NCBI RefSeq assembly: GCF_019565505.1
Contig: NZ_CP067378.1
Location: 2,790,001 to 2,854,000, forward strand
Origin: Flavobacterium davisii
GTDB lineage: Bacteria; Bacteroidota; Bacteroidia; Flavobacteriales; Flavobacteriaceae
Length of the DNA: 64,000 nt
Direction: 5' to 3'
In this document: positions 1-8,473 of the stretch, one piece after another
Layout of the letters: every line of letters starts with the position of its first letter
Numbering within the stretch: the stretch's first letter is position 1
Notes under the pieces: model-generated
Told to the model about the DNA's origin: nothing
The model's input: the letters and a program-made list of their open reading frames with translations, nothing else
Database searches by the model: none
Made by a program: the position numbers and the translations under genes

Positions 1-375
1 AGTGTCTCCTGCTTTAGTACTAGGAGTTAAGCTTCTGTCTCTTTTGTAGTCAATATTTACAAAGTAATTTATGTAATAGATATAAAAACCGAGTGTTAAA
101 ACACCTAATAAAGTGTCTTTTTCTTTATTATAACCAAAGCTTCTTAATGTTTCTACCCATATAACAATAAACATAATTAAGTTTATTATGGGGATAAAAA
201 GTAAAGCAGTCCACCAAGTAGGACGATTAATAATTTTCATCAAAACGATAGCATTATAAACAGGAATAAAGGCTTCCCATGATTTTCTACCTGCTTTTTG
301 ATAAAGTTTCCAAGTTCCTAAGCCGTGAATGATTTGTACGACCAAGAAAAAAATAAACCACTGTGTTACTGTCAT
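1..375 (-). CDS. lepB: Signal peptidase I, N-terminal part (runs off the window)
   Basis: A 125-residue open frame starts at an ATG at 375 and runs off the left edge without a stop. It begins MTVTQWFIFFLVVQ and has at least three hydrophobic segments (about residues 5-20, 55-75, 90-105), with the sequence KAGRKSWEAFIPVYNAIVL typical of the DUF5684-like membrane region in front of flavobacterial signal peptidase I. The catalytic S26 peptidase domain would lie outside the window. It follows dapB on the same strand with a gap of about 70 bases, an order common in flavobacteria, so it is probably the last gene of the par-dap operon. The peptidase assignment rests on family knowledge and gene order because the Ser/Lys dyad is not visible. 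Confidence 0.75.
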   Translation of the reverse strand, partial: MTVTQWFIFFLVVQIIHGLGTWKLYQKAGRKSWEAFIPVYNAIVLMKIINRPTWWTALLFIPIINLIMFIVIWVETLRSFGYNKEKDTLLGVLTLGFYIYYINYFVNIDYKRDRSLTPSTKAGDT

Positions 376-444
376 CTTTAATGTTTGAATTTTGAAAATC
401 TGTTAAACTTTGTTCGGATTGACTAAAATATATTTATTTATAAT

Positions 445-1149
445 TTATTGTTTTAATGAAAGTACATCTTTCATTGTAAAGACTCCTTTTTTGTTCACTA
501 GCCATTCTGCTGCTATTATTGATCCTAAAGCAAAACCTTCTCGGTTATGTGCGGTATGTTTTATTTCAATTTGATCTACTTTGCTATCGTAAAAGATACT
601 ATGAGTACCGGGGATGTTTTCTATTCTTTTGGCTTCTATATGAATTTCTGTATTAGTAGGAGGATTCATAGTCCAATTATCATATTTTGAATTTTGAATG
701 ATTCCTTCGGCTAATGTAATTGCAGTACCACTTGGAGCATCTAATTTTTGCGTATGATGAATTTCTTCCATAGAAACGTGGTATTGTTCTAGATTAGCCA
801 TCATTTTAGCCAAATAAGAATTTAATTCAAAAAAAATGTTTACTCCTAAGCTAAAGTTAGAACCATATATAAAGGCTCCTTCTTTTTTAGTACATAGATC
901 AACCATAGTTTGGTATTGTTCTAGCCAGCCTGTTGTACCACTTACAACTGGAATATTTTTTTCAAAACAAGTTGTAATATTAGTTACAGCACTTGTTGGA
1001 ACACTAAAATCAATGGCTACATCTGCTTTTTCAAGTCCATCAAAACTGTTTTGGCTTGATTTTTTTAAAATGATATCATGACCTCTTTCTAAAGCAATTT
1101 TTTCAATTACTTTACCCATTTTTCCATATCCTAGAAGCGCTATTTTCAT
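445..1149 (-). CDS. dapB: 4-hydroxy-tetrahydrodipicolinate reductase
   Basis: This cytoplasmic NAD(P)H-dependent reductase makes tetrahydrodipicolinate in the diaminopimelate/lysine pathway, supplying peptidoglycan and protein synthesis. The 234-residue protein starts with the dinucleotide-binding motif GYGKMGK (residues 7-13) and carries the family signature HHTQKLDAPSGTA, which holds the catalytic histidines and the substrate-binding lysine. It is shorter than the E. coli enzyme (about 273), as is usual in Bacteroidetes. The frame is intact. It lies 3 bases downstream of the DUF5683 gene and upstream of lepB on the same strand, so it is probably cotranscribed with the par genes. Confidence 0.95.
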   Translation of the reverse strand: MKIALLGYGKMGKVIEKIALERGHDIILKKSSQNSFDGLEKADVAIDFSVPTSAVTNITTCFEKNIPVVSGTTGWLEQYQTMVDLCTKKEGAFIYGSNFSLGVNIFFELNSYLAKMMANLEQYHVSMEEIHHTQKLDAPSGTAITLAEGIIQNSKYDNWTMNPPTNTEIHIEAKRIENIPGTHSIFYDSKVDQIEIKHTAHNREGFALGSIIAAEWLVNKKGVFTMKDVLSLKQ

Positions 1150-1152
1150 TGG

Positions 1153-1713
1153 TTAGAATTTAAAATTTAGAGCAAGTCCTATGTTTTGCTGTGTGTTAAA
1201 ATCGTTAGTTTGTATTTCAGGACGAATACTTAGTCCATTATTTACATTGAACTGTTGTAAATGAGCGTCAACATTAGCATCTATTATATTAAGTGCATAA
1301 AGAGCTACTGTAATAAGTAGCGACAAATCTCTGTTCTTTTGATGAAATTGTTGGCCTTGAATTAGTTTATCGTCTGATAAACGGGTATAATCAGGATTTA
1401 AATCAGAATCTTTAGCCAATCGTTTGATGTATTCTGTTCGAAAGCTATCATATCTTTTTTGATTCCAGAAGTAAAAATAGGCTCCTGTTCCTATTGCAGC
1501 GTATACAACAGGGATTTTCCAGTATTTTTTGTTGTAGGCTTGCCCAGCTCCCGGCAGTAAAGCAGAGTAAAAAGCTGCTTTTGCAGGACGTAAAGGGTCT
1601 ATTTGTTGTTTTGTTATAGTATCGTTAGCTATTAGTTTTATCTTATTTTGTGCATTTGCGGTAAAAAGACCAAAACTAAAGCTAACAATAACTATATGTA
1701 TCCAATACTTCAC
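1153..1713 (-). CDS. DUF5683 family exported protein
   Basis: A 186-residue protein of unknown function. Residues 1-22 form a signal peptide ending NAQ. The conserved DUF5683 block around residues 42-80 contains PLRPAKAAFYSALLPGAGQ followed by a hydrophobic stretch with YFYFWNQKRY, so it is probably inserted in or attached to a membrane. The start codon is GTG and shares one base with the TAG of the reconstructed parB (TAGTG), which points to translational coupling. The position between parB and dapB is conserved in many flavobacteria. Assignment to the domain family is by pattern; no biochemical role is known to me. Confidence 0.8.
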   Translation of the reverse strand: MKYWIHIVIVSFSFGLFTANAQNKIKLIANDTITKQQIDPLRPAKAAFYSALLPGAGQAYNKKYWKIPVVYAAIGTGAYFYFWNQKRYDSFRTEYIKRLAKDSDLNPDYTRLSDDKLIQGQQFHQKNRDLSLLITVALYALNIIDANVDAHLQQFNVNNGLSIRPEIQTNDFNTQQNIGLALNFKF

Positions 1714-2609
1714 TAAGAGTTTATTAGTTTTAAAATTCGATTGAAATCTTCTTCTGAATGAAAAGGAATGGTAATTTTTCCTTTTCCGGAACCTGCTACT
1801 TTAATGTCTACTTTTGCTCCAAAGTAATCATTAAATGATCTTTTTCATCTAGGCCTATATCAAAGGGAGCTTCTGTGGGTTTGTTAGTAGGTTTGTCTAA
1901 TTCGCCATTGTGATAAGCTTTTACTAAAGCTTCTGTTTCGCGAACAGAAAGGTTTTGACTTACTATTTTTTGATATATAGAAGCCTGTGCATCATGATCG
2001 TCTATTGTAATAATAGCGCGACCGTGCCCCATAGATATAAAACCATCACGAATACCTGTTTGAATGATCGGGTCTAGTTTTAATAAGCGAAGGTAATTAG
2101 CAACGGTAGAACGTTTTTTACCTACTCTATCACTTACCTGTTCTTGTGTAAGTTGAATTTCGTCCATTAAACGTTGATAAGAAAGAGCAATTTCAATGGG
2201 ATCTAAATCATGGCGTTGGATGTTTTCTACTAACGCCATAGTTAGTGACTCATTGTCATTTGCTAAACGAATATAGGCAGGGACTGTTTTTAATCCTACA
2301 ATTTTAGAAGCACGTAAACGACGTTCACCTGAAATTAATTGGTATTTATTAAAGTCAATTTTACGAACGGTAATCGGTTGGATAACGCCTAATTCTCTTA
2401 TAGAAGTAGCTAATTCTTGTAAGGCTTCTTCGTTAAAATTAGTACGAGGTTGAAAAGGATTAATTTCAATAGACTCAATATCCACTTCTAGGATATTACC
2501 TACTACTTTGTCTGCATTTTTATCGGTTGCTGATTTGATATCATTATCTGGATCTTTCAGTATAGCCGATAATCCTCTTCCCATTGCTTGTTTTTTTTGC
2601 CAATGCCAT
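1713..2609 (-). CDS. parB: ParB chromosome-partitioning protein (two frameshifts)
   Basis: This CTP-dependent DNA clamp loads at parS sites and works with ParA in chromosome segregation. The longest uninterrupted frame is 1808-2584, but the gene reads longer at both ends. The start at 2609 sits behind an AGGAGG ribosome site and gives MALAKKQAMGRGLSAIL once one A is removed from the A8 run (2591-2598). At the other end one base is missing from the T5 run at 1841-1845; restoring it gives the C-terminal dimerisation segment containing NDYFGAKV and ending ILKLINS. Visible motifs are GERRLRA (CTP-binding box) and the helix-turn-helix around LTQEQVSDRVGKKRSTV. Both breaks look like sequencing error. 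Confidence 0.92.
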
Positions 2610-2632
2610 ATAATCCTCCTAAACTTAATTGA

Positions 2633-3397
2633 TTAACTATTCTTTTTGATGATTTCTGATGCTAAATCTAAATAATTTGTAGCACCTTTGCTCGTAGCAT
2701 CATAGTTTATAATGCTTTCACCAAAACTAGGTGCTTCGCTTAATTTAATGTTACGTTGTATAACAGTATCAAATACCATATTATTGAAGTGTTTTTGTAC
2801 TTCTTCTACTACTTGATTAGATAAACGTAAACGAGAATCATACATAGTAAGCAAAAGACCTTCAATATCTAAATCAGGGTTGTGAATTTTTTGAACACTT
2901 TTAATTGTATTTAATAATTTTCCAAGTCCTTCCAAAGCAAAATATTCACATTGGATAGGTATTACCACTGAATTGGCGGCAGTTAGAGCATTTAATGTTA
3001 GCAAGCCTAATGAAGGAGCACAATCAATAATAATATAATCGTAGTTATCAGAAACTGATTTTAATGCTTCTTTAAGCATGTACTCACGATTTTCTTTGTC
3101 TACTAATTCTATTTCAATTGCCACTAAGTCAATATGTGCAGGAATTACATCTACGTTAGGAGCAGTACTGTTAATTAACGCTTCAGTAGGCGTACAACTG
3201 TGCTCTAAAATTTGGTAGGTGCCTAGTTCAACTGACTCTACATCAATACCTAATCCTGAGGTAGCATTTGCCTGCGGATCAGCATCTATAAGTAATACTT
3301 TTTTTTCTAAAGCCCCTAAAGCGGCCGCTAAATTAATAGAAGTGGTTGTTTTACCTACACCACCTTTTTGATTAGCAATTGCAATTATTTTACCCAT
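2633..3397 (-). CDS. parA: ParA/Soj chromosome-partitioning ATPase
   Basis: A 254-residue Walker-type ATPase that dimerises on DNA with ATP and positions chromosome origins together with ParB. The deviant Walker A motif KGGVGKTTTS (residues 11-20) has both signature lysines; the switch regions DADPQANAT and IIDCAPSLGLLTLNA are intact. Length is normal for Soj-type proteins. It is the first gene of the parA-parB-DUF5683-dapB-lepB run, 23 bases ahead of the reconstructed parB start. The frame is unbroken. Confidence 0.96.
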   Translation of the reverse strand: MGKIIAIANQKGGVGKTTTSINLAAALGALEKKVLLIDADPQANATSGLGIDVESVELGTYQILEHSCTPTEALINSTAPNVDVIPAHIDLVAIEIELVDKENREYMLKEALKSVSDNYDYIIIDCAPSLGLLTLNALTAANSVVIPIQCEYFALEGLGKLLNTIKSVQKIHNPDLDIEGLLLTMYDSRLRLSNQVVEEVQKHFNNMVFDTVIQRNIKLSEAPSFGESIINYDATSKGATNYLDLASEIIKKNS

Positions 3398-3517
3398 CTT
3401 GATCTTCGAAATTTTGAGCCGTAAAAATACAATTATTTATGGGTTTTGAAAATCTATTTTGTTAACAATTTAATAAATGATTGATCTTCCATATTATAAT
3501 GCTTTTTTTAATTGATT

Positions 3518-4648
3518 CTATTTTATTTTTATAAGTTTCTCAGCAGCTTGAATTAAGGTTTCATCTGTTTTGGCAAAACAAAAACGAAGCATTTGTCTAT
3601 CTGTAAGGTCGTTGTAAAAGACAGACATGGGAATGGCAGCTACGCCTTGTTTTTCAATCAATTCTTTGGCAAATAAAACGTCGTTTTCTTTTGAGATATT
3701 TTGATAATTTACTACTTGAAAATAAGTTCCATCACAAGGCATTAATTCAAAAGGGCTGTTCTTTAATAAGGCCTGAAATAAATTTCGTTTTTGAAGATAC
3801 ATCTTTGAAACGGCATCAAAATTTACGATATCTAAATATTCAGCTATAGCAAATTGAGCAAAGCTATTCACACTAAATACTAAAAACTGATGTACTTTTT
3901 TGATTTCATTCATGATTAATTCAGGCGCTATTAAGTAGCCTATTTTCCATCCAGTAACATGTAAGGATTTTCCAAATGACGAAGCTATTATAGTACGATG
4001 TATTAATTTTTTTCGGGTATTAAATGAAATATGAGCTTGCTTGAAAGTGATATATTCATAAACTTCATCTCCTAAAATAAGGATTTGTGGATGTTTTTCT
4101 AAAATGATTTCTAATGATTCAAAATCTTTTTCATCCCAAATTCTGCCCGTTGGGTTATGAGGATTGTTGATAATAATCATTTTCGTTTTAGAAGAAATGG
4201 CTTTTTCTATATTATTAAAATCGGGTGTATAGTCTGGGTTTAAAGGAACGCGTATTGGTTTTCCTCCCGCTATTAAAACAGAAGGTTCGTAACTGTCATA
4301 ACAAGGGTCTAAAATTATTACTTCATCATTTGTAGATATTAAGGCATTAATTGTGCTGTATATTCCTTGTGTAGCACCAGCAGTAATGAGCATTTCGATA
4401 TTGAAATCTACAGAACGATTGTATTGGGCTTGGGTTTGTTTTGCAATTTTTTCCATTAAGGTAGGTAAACCTGCCATAGGAGTATATTGGTGAATGTTGT
4501 CTTTTAGAATTCGTTGGCTTATGTCTATTAATCGTTTGTCTTCTGGAAAATTAGGAAAACCTTGGGATAAATTGATAGCATTTTTTTCATTAGCTAGTTT
4601 AGACATGGTGGTAAAAATGCTGGTTGTAATGTGTGGTAATTTAGACAT
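3518..4648 (-). CDS. Methionine/kynurenine-type PLP aminotransferase
   Basis: A 376-residue fold-type I aminotransferase of the class I/II family, closest in pattern to the methionine aminotransferases (YbdL-like), which regenerate methionine from its 2-oxo acid in the salvage pathway. Visible motifs are NLSQGFPNFP near the N-terminus, NNPHNPTGRIW (substrate-carboxylate and PLP loop), LGDEVYEYITF, and the PLP lysine in SSFGKSLHVTGWKIGY. It lies 120 bases upstream of parA on the same strand and ahead of a strong hairpin, so it may be its own unit. The exact amino donor cannot be told from sequence. Confidence 0.85.
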   Translation of the reverse strand: MSKLPHITTSIFTTMSKLANEKNAINLSQGFPNFPEDKRLIDISQRILKDNIHQYTPMAGLPTLMEKIAKQTQAQYNRSVDFNIEMLITAGATQGIYSTINALISTNDEVIILDPCYDSYEPSVLIAGGKPIRVPLNPDYTPDFNNIEKAISSKTKMIIINNPHNPTGRIWDEKDFESLEIILEKHPQILILGDEVYEYITFKQAHISFNTRKKLIHRTIIASSFGKSLHVTGWKIGYLIAPELIMNEIKKVHQFLVFSVNSFAQFAIAEYLDIVNFDAVSKMYLQKRNLFQALLKNSPFELMPCDGTYFQVVNYQNISKENDVLFAKELIEKQGVAAIPMSVFYNDLTDRQMLRFCFAKTDETLIQAAEKLIKIK

Positions 4649-4748
4649 GACTGGGAATAGTTGGTGTGTTAGAATGTTTTATAGGGAACAAAAATAAGAA
4701 AGTTTTAGAGTTCGTTATACGAATTGGTTTAGTAGGAGATTAAAACAT

Positions 4749-4783
4749 AAAAAAAGCGTCTTTTGAAAAGACGCTTTTTTTAT
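4749..4783. terminator. Rho-independent terminator (bidirectional)
   Basis: An A-run, the stem AAGCGTCTTTT/AAAAGACGCTT and a T-run form a symmetrical hairpin lying between the phosphatase stop codon and the start of the aminotransferase. On the minus strand it ends the phosphatase transcript. Confidence 0.9.
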
Positions 4784-6418
4784 TATTTAGGAAGAATTTC
4801 GGTTAATGGTATAGCATCTGTGCTATTAGGTAAAGTTGTTTTTAGTTTTAGGGCTAGGGTAGGAGCTATTTGAGTAATGTCCTTTTTATCAAAATTTTCT
4901 CCCTTTTTTATTCCCCAACCATAAAATAAGCAAGGTACGTGTGTATCATAACTATAAGGTGAGCCATGAGAAGTTCCTGTAGTTTGGTATTGCATATAAG
5001 CGGGTTTGTCTACAATGATCAATTCACCATTTTGAACGGGGTCATAACCTTTAGATACAAAATTTAAATAGTTGTCAGCTACAGAACCTGCTATAATTTC
5101 GTTTTCATCATATACTCTTTTAACATGTTTTTGTGTATATAAAAATTCCTTAACGGCATTTTTAACTTTGCTAAGTTCTAAGCCTTTTTCTTTAATTTTT
5201 GCTTTGTCTAAGAATACATTAAAAGAATCGTATAACAGTAATAAGTTTTCGCCGAATTGTGTTTTTGTAAATTCCGCTATAGCGTGTTCTATATTTTTTT
5301 CGTTGGTGTCTTCTACATCATAGCGATTGTCTTTTAGGTGCATAACGTTTTCAGCACCTGCGTGATCCGCTGTTAAAAAAAGTAAGTAGTTGTCTTTGCC
5401 TACGTTAAGGTCTAAATAATGTAAAAAGCTTGCTAATGTTTGGTCTAAGCGTAAATAAGTATCTTGTAATTCAATAGAACGTGGACCATACATGTGACCA
5501 ATATAATCAGTAGCTGAAAAACTAACAGTTAAAAAGTCAGTGTCTTCATCTTTTCCTAGTTGTTCATTTTCTATTGTTTTTTGAGCAAAATCAGCTAAGA
5601 AATTATTTCCAAAAGGAGTAGTTCTTAAAATTCCTACATCTCCTGGTTTTGTTAATTCAGAAAGGGAATAAGGAAAAAAAGCTTGTTTTTTATTTAGTTT
5701 TCCTTCGTATGGGTTATCATCTGGTAAACTTTCATTGTAAGTTGTTTTATCTTTTAGTAAGTCCCAATTTTGGTTAACGTATTTTTCATAATTTTTTTCA
5801 TTGTTAAATTGGGTGACCCAAGTAGGTAATGATTTGCCATAAAATGTACTAGAAATGAAATTTCCAGTTTTACTAAACCAAAAAGCCCAGTCTGCAAAAT
5901 GTCCAGCAGGTAAAATTGCCCCACGATCTTTAACGCTTACGCCAATTACTTTTCCTTTAAAATTGGTACTTAATTTTAGTTCGTCTGTAATGGTTGATGC
6001 TTGTAAAATTTTGGGAGACATTTTTCCTTCTTGTTCAGTGCCATTACCTACTGTAGATACTTCTGTATCATCTGTACAGTACAGATTTTTTCCTGTGGCT
6101 TTATTAAACCATTCATTTCCTACAATTCCGTGTATCGCAGGTGTGGTTCCTGTGTAAATGGAAGCATGTCCCGGGGCCTGTAAAAGTAGGCATGTAATTA
6201 TAGTGCATGTTGTGGTAAGTAAAGCCATCACGTAATAAACGTTTGAAACCGCCTTCTGAAAAATCGCTATAAAAACGGTTTAAGTATTCCATTTTCATTT
6301 GATCGACTACAATTCCAACCACAAGTTTTGGTCGTTTTACTTCTGCATTGATTTTAGAGGTTTGTGCACTAACCGCTAAACTCAATATTAAAAAATATAC
6401 GTTGAAAAGTTTTTTCAT
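4783..6418 (-). CDS. PafA-like alkaline phosphatase (frameshift)
   Basis: A phosphate monoesterase of the alkaline phosphatase superfamily resembling PafA, the zinc-dependent, phosphate-irrepressible enzyme of Elizabethkingia and other Bacteroidetes. The signal peptide MKKLFNVYFLILSLAVSAQ starts at 6418. A one-base insertion in the run CCCCGGG near 6171-6177 splits it into two overlapping frames; joined, it is about 545 residues. Catalytic residues match PafA: nucleophile Thr in PTFTGPGH, Asn in HGIVGN, Lys/Arg in KDR, and zinc ligands in DYIGHMYGP, TADHAG and TSHGSP. All survive on both sides of the break, which argues for sequencing error. Its job would be periplasmic phosphate release from organic phosphates. 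Confidence 0.88.
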
Positions 6419-6628
6419 TTTTAAAAAATTAGCTCGCAAATTTAATTATAAATCTAATGTATGAAGTGAAAGTGGTATGATTTTTTTGTGATAAAATTTT
6501 CTTTTAATTTTAGGAAAACCAATATATTAGTATTTTTTAACTTATTACTTTTTTTACTTCAATATTATTTAAATTGAATTGGCATTCTGTATGATTCAAT
6601 ATTAGTTTGTTTAACCTTGTTTTATGGG

Positions 6629-7149
6629 TTAAAACAAAGAAATGTGTTTTTCTTGAATTACTTGTGCGTGGTGTACATTATGTCCAACGACCATAAATCC
6701 TAATGATCGAGCAGTCAAAATAATTGGGTTTGTGACTCCTTTGAAATCTAACATTTCTTCTGTCATATTTTTATAGAGACTAATGGTAGCATTCCTTACG
6801 TTTATATATTCCTCTCGTAAGTCACTTAATTTATAATTTACTGATTTGAGATTTTGGATGTATTTGTTTTGGTCAAAGCCTGTTAGTTCTGTAGCATCAA
6901 ATCGGGAAAAACGCAATGCTCTATAAGTAAGTATTCTTTCAGCATCTATGATATGAAGAAGGACTTCCTTAGTAGTCCATTTATCTGGAGCATAAGCAAA
7001 ATTTTCCATTTCAGGAGTTATGCTATCTATTAAAGCAAGAGTGAAATTTTTGCTTTTTTCTAATTCTTCCATTAAATGATCGGACTCTATAAGATCAAAA
7101 AAGAATGAAAATAAGCAGGTGCATTTTCGTAAATAAACGGATTGTTCAT
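6629..7149 (-). CDS. DinB-family protein (frameshift near N-terminus)
   Basis: A four-helix-bundle protein of the DinB/YfiT superfamily, often metal-dependent thiol transferases, though most members are unassigned. The uninterrupted frame starts at 7072, but the true start is the ATG at 7149: inserting one base in the A6 run at 7097-7102 (on the + strand) gives MNNPFIYENAPAYFHSFFD, and such a leader (E-APxY) is usual in the family. The three expected metal-ligand histidines are in LLHIIDAER and VGHNVHHAQ. It starts only 21 bases after the stop of the short gene at 7171, suggesting cotranscription. The substrate is unknown. Confidence 0.85.
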
Positions 7150-7170
7150 AGTGTGTTTTAGTTTTAAAGA

Positions 7171-7572
7171 TTATTTAAATGATAAGGTTAAAAAAAGAGG
7201 ATCTGCATTCTTAAAAGTAGGCGGTTGTTCAATGATGGAAGCCACTCTTTTCTTGTTTATTTTCATAGTTATGTCAGCTTCCGATGTGAATAATAGGGCA
7301 GACATAAAAGGATTTTGAATATAAGGAATCGTTTCGATTTCTAATTCCTCTAAATTTACTATTTTTTCAATTTCTTGAAGTCCTTCTTTATATATTTTGT
7401 GGGTCACTAATAGTTTTAGTTGATCTTCTATTTGAGTTACTTTGATATAGATATTTTGTAATTCAGGGTTGCCAATAGTTTTAGCTAATGTTAGTTTAGC
7501 AAAGGTTTTATGGGTAATGCTTTCTTTTACTAAGTCTAAAAAACGTATATAAGTTTCATTATAAGGTGTCAT
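7171..7572 (-). CDS. Short orphan protein, possible N-terminal remnant of a methyltransferase
   Basis: A 133-residue cytoplasmic protein with no signal peptide. It begins MTPYNETYIRFLDLVKESI and ends with FKNADPLFLTLSFK. From memory, the first 130 or so residues of a much longer flavobacterial SAM-dependent methyltransferase look alike (same YIRFLDLVKES start and KINKKRVASI block), but here the methyltransferase domain is absent and the DinB gene follows within about 20 bases. It may therefore be a 3'-truncated relic or a stand-alone small protein. The family match is recall, not a search. Confidence 0.5.
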   Translation of the reverse strand: MTPYNETYIRFLDLVKESITHKTFAKLTLAKTIGNPELQNIYIKVTQIEDQLKLLVTHKIYKEGLQEIEKIVNLEELEIETIPYIQNPFMSALLFTSEADITMKINKKRVASIIEQPPTFKNADPLFLTLSFK

Positions 7573-7665
7573 ATAATCAATAATTTTTTTAATATTTAGG
7601 GGTAATAGAAATAGCCCTTTTGATAGTGTTTTATAGGGTAAGAGTGTTTTTTGTATGTTAAGAAA

Positions 7666-8298
7666 TTATTTAGTAAAGATAATTAATCGGTTTGTAATAT
7701 TGAAATTTGAAAAACCAAAGGTTTTTGTAATCCATTCAATTGTTTCTTTTTGATACATAAACACGTGGGTCGTATCGTTTTTATAATACCATTTTTCGAA
7801 ATCAATTTCAGGACTGTACACATGCGTCATGCAATACAATTTGCCAGCAGGTTTTAGAAGTTGGTGTAATAATTCAAATTCCTTGTCGGGATGGTGGAAA
7901 TGCTCCACGACTTCGCAACAGGCTATAAAATCATATTGTTGTGTTAAAACATCTGGAAAGGGATGAAAAAAGGGGTCGTATGACGTAATGGAGTAGTCAT
8001 TGTCCTGCAATACTTTACTTACTGCTGAACCTGTTCCTGCGCCAAAATCCAAACCGCAGTGTGAAGGGGCGAAATCGTGTAATATGCCATTAGTTATGGG
8101 GGACACAAAATTGAGATAACCTAGGTCGGTTACATCATTGTTGTGAAAACGATAGTGATTTTCTTCCTCCTGTGTGGTCATATACTGCTCGGGATGTAAT
8201 AGTATAGCTTGACAGTTGGAGCACTGAAAGTATTCACGGTTTTTGATGTTGTGAAACGGAGAGGTGTGGGAATGGCAAAGTGGGCAGGTGGGGTGCAT
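7666..8298 (-). CDS. Class I SAM-dependent methyltransferase with N-terminal zinc ribbon
   Basis: A 210-residue protein. The first 30 residues hold two CxxC pairs (CPLC at 5-8 and CSNC at 26-29), which should form a small zinc ribbon. The methyltransferase core follows, with SAM motif I LDFGAGTGSA around residue 84, an acidic residue after SITSYDP, and motif IV-like FIACCEVVEHFHHPD. This layout is common in Bacteroidetes methyltransferases of the Methyltransf_23 type. The substrate cannot be predicted. A hairpin terminator lies upstream (8396-8431), separating it from secA. Confidence 0.8.
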   Translation of the reverse strand: MHPTCPLCHSHTSPFHNIKNREYFQCSNCQAILLHPEQYMTTQEEENHYRFHNNDVTDLGYLNFVSPITNGILHDFAPSHCGLDFGAGTGSAVSKVLQDNDYSITSYDPFFHPFPDVLTQQYDFIACCEVVEHFHHPDKEFELLHQLLKPAGKLYCMTHVYSPEIDFEKWYYKNDTTHVFMYQKETIEWITKTFGFSNFNITNRLIIFTK

Positions 8299-8395
8299 GT
8301 CGTTAGTTGTAAAATTGTTGCAATTTTACAAAAAATATACGATACGATTTTGTACTTCGTTAATTCAAGAGTTTTTAGACTTCACTTTTATATCA

Positions 8396-8431
8396 AAAAT
8401 CCCTAACTACAACCGTAATTAGGGATTTTAT
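8396..8431. terminator. Rho-independent terminator
   Basis: The stem AATCCCTAA/TTAGGGATT flanked by A- and T-rich runs lies between secA and the methyltransferase. It is downstream of secA on the minus strand, with only a short AT-rich tail in between. Confidence 0.75.
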
Positions 8432-8473
8432 TTATTCTGTTAATCAACTGAACAGTGATTACTGAAAACTAAA

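Noticed and set aside
7072..7072. Start of the DinB protein at 7072
   Set aside because: This is only the first ATG after a frameshift; the family-typical N-terminus is found by reading across the A6 run to the ATG at 7149.
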